From Cladochytrium replicatum (lineage: Eukaryota > Chytridiomycota > Chytridiomycetes > Cladochytriales > Cladochytriaceae): DNA of 64,000 nucleotides. The stretch is taken from NCBI GenBank assembly GCA_025526935.1, contig JAHLKD010000011.1:124001-188000 (forward strand). The letters run 5' to 3'. Below the pieces are notes generated by a model. The model saw only the letters and a program-made list of their open reading frames with translations, ran no database searches and was not told the DNA's origin. This document shows positions 62,709 to 64,000 of the stretch, in pieces. Within the stretch, counting starts at the first letter, position 1. Each line of letters begins with the position of its first letter. The position numbers and the translations under genes are program-made.

Positions 62709-64000
62709 TGAATGGAAAGCTGAACCCACGTGATCTTTGATTTCGGAAATCAAGTTTTGGTGTCATAAAATTTGTTCTCAGCTGGCGTAATGGAGATGTG
62801 CGGACAAGAGATCATACAAGTTCTCCCGTGCTCTCGCATCCTCATGATAATGATGGCATTGCCACTCAAAATAAACAAACTGAACAAGTGGATCGAGCAG
62901 AGTTTGGCTCCGTACCATTTACCATCGACTGACACTTCCATAAAGTTTTTTGCCAATACAAGGTCCTGGTGCTCTAATAGTTGCCTCGAAGAAGCGATGA
63001 ACATGCAGCCAAGTGAACTGATCAATTCTCAAGCCACTGCTGAATTTCTCCAGGTCAAGCAAGGAAGCTCAGGATGTATGAGGTGATCAACATTGCAAAT
63101 GGTGAAGATCAGGCTGCCGATGAGAGAACATACCATGGCGTTAGTTATCTTTTTGGACATTTAACTTAACATGCATTAATTATATCAGATGCATGCCGTT
63201 GCCAAGCACCGAGGCATTCCCAGCAGTTTGCACAGGTTGTTTGCAGCTCATGGCGTGAACATCCAAGCTGGTAGAAGAAATCGAAAACATGCACATCCGT
63301 TTTAGCGTGTAAAATCGGGAAGTCATTTATCAAAACGGTCGATTCAAAATACTTCCTGGCAAACGTCTCCTGGAACCTCGAAGAACCCTTAAGCGGATTG
63401 TGGCGCTGGAGTACTCACTCGCATCTTTTGCAATGGGAATTCATGCAAACCAATGGTCTGCATTCTAGCTGAAGTTGAAGCGGGATTCAAAAGCAAGCGA
63501 ATCTTATCATGAATTCGTAAGTGGTACTTGAGTCTTCGGAGAGGTAGAAACTGATGCTTTTCGATTATTTGCTTCACAGTACCGAGCCTGTGCACGGCTC
63601 TGAATAGCTTTGTCCCGGTTGCGAAAAAAAGCTGTTGCCTATATTTGTTTTTTGGATAGTTTTGCTGTTCAAAGTTGTCTTTGGAGGAAGTTCCCGTGGA
63701 ATCAATGAGGTCGTAGCCGTGGCGGAAGAAAAGGGCTGAACAGATTTCTGAAAGAGATGAATGTGCAGTGTGTGCACACCCAATTCTCCATTGAGCCCAC
63801 AATATCTTCAAACTGATTTCATGCTTTGGCATACTTTCATCAAATTATGAGTTGTTCGGTCTACGGTGGTGTCCAACATCGAAAGCAAACACAGACAGAA
63901 AATCAAAAGCATCAGAGATTCAAAGTATCTGAGCTGCAACGAAAGCAACAGCCTTAAGCAATCCTTCCTTTCCTGACACCAAGTCCCGAAGCTTCATAAA
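62709..64000. other. Right-edge region with no recognised gene
   Basis: A 147-codon minus-strand ATG frame (63832-63389) is the longest, without a recognisable domain; it may be a hypothetical gene or chance. A 104-codon + frame lies at 62772-63086. Nothing else supported. Confidence 0.35.

Noticed and set aside
63389-63832. 147-codon minus-strand frame as a certain gene
   Set aside because: No recognisable domain or codon pattern was seen; left as unsupported.

Overview
The window looks like nuclear DNA of an early-diverging, flagellate-lineage fungus, most likely a chytrid (inferred, no search run). Many genes carry short 44-70 nt GT..AG introns with CTAAY-like branch sites. The gene set (Tim23, a Dma-type FHA-RING protein, Puf6/PUM3, ING-PHD, CTNNBL1, CCDC47, an SCI1-like protein) fits a basal fungus better than Ascomycota. 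A decayed dynein heavy chain tail implies a ciliated ancestry.

Region 1 (1-21.9 kb) is a nest of transposons. It starts with an internally deleted copy of a hAT-type element, then a tRNA-Leu(AAG), a 135-bp CT microsatellite and a LINE (ORF1 and a broken ORF2). A composite hAT-like element follows (4533-15990): G/C-rich terminal repeats, arrays of a 97-bp unit that each contain the dyad TGTCC-GGGT-GGACA, an unrecognised 560-aa ORF, and a broken hAT transposase. A Ty1/copia element (7073-12333; 439-bp LTRs, TSD GAAAG) is nested inside one array. Beyond it lie LINE relics and a second LINE on the minus strand (about 17.69-21.88 kb).

Region 2 (21.8-37 kb) holds genes damaged by transposons. The LINE truncates an FHA-RING ubiquitin ligase gene and supplies its last ~31 codons. 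A cyclic-nucleotide-binding protein with an acylation-type N terminus, a methyltransferase and a CmcJ/AsaB-type oxidoreductase follow. Divergent from the last is an NCS1 nucleobase permease gene split by a second full-length copia element (30006-35268, TSD CTTAA, LTRs identical by eye). A CCDC47-like ER protein gene comes next.

Region 3 (37-64 kb) is ordinary gene space, mostly on the minus strand: a tubby-like protein, a SNAP-family protein, a TPR protein with a signalling-type N-terminal domain, Tim23, a hemerythrin-like protein without its histidines, two single-pass membrane proteins, a dynein heavy chain pseudogene, Puf6/PUM3, ING-PHD, a coiled-coil protein, and a tightly divergent CTNNBL1/SCI1-like pair that probably both act in RNA processing.

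The best candidate for something undescribed is the composite hAT-like element: transposase plus an orphan coiled-coil ORF, with repeat arrays of a palindromic dyad. All exon boundaries were read by hand and should be treated as models.
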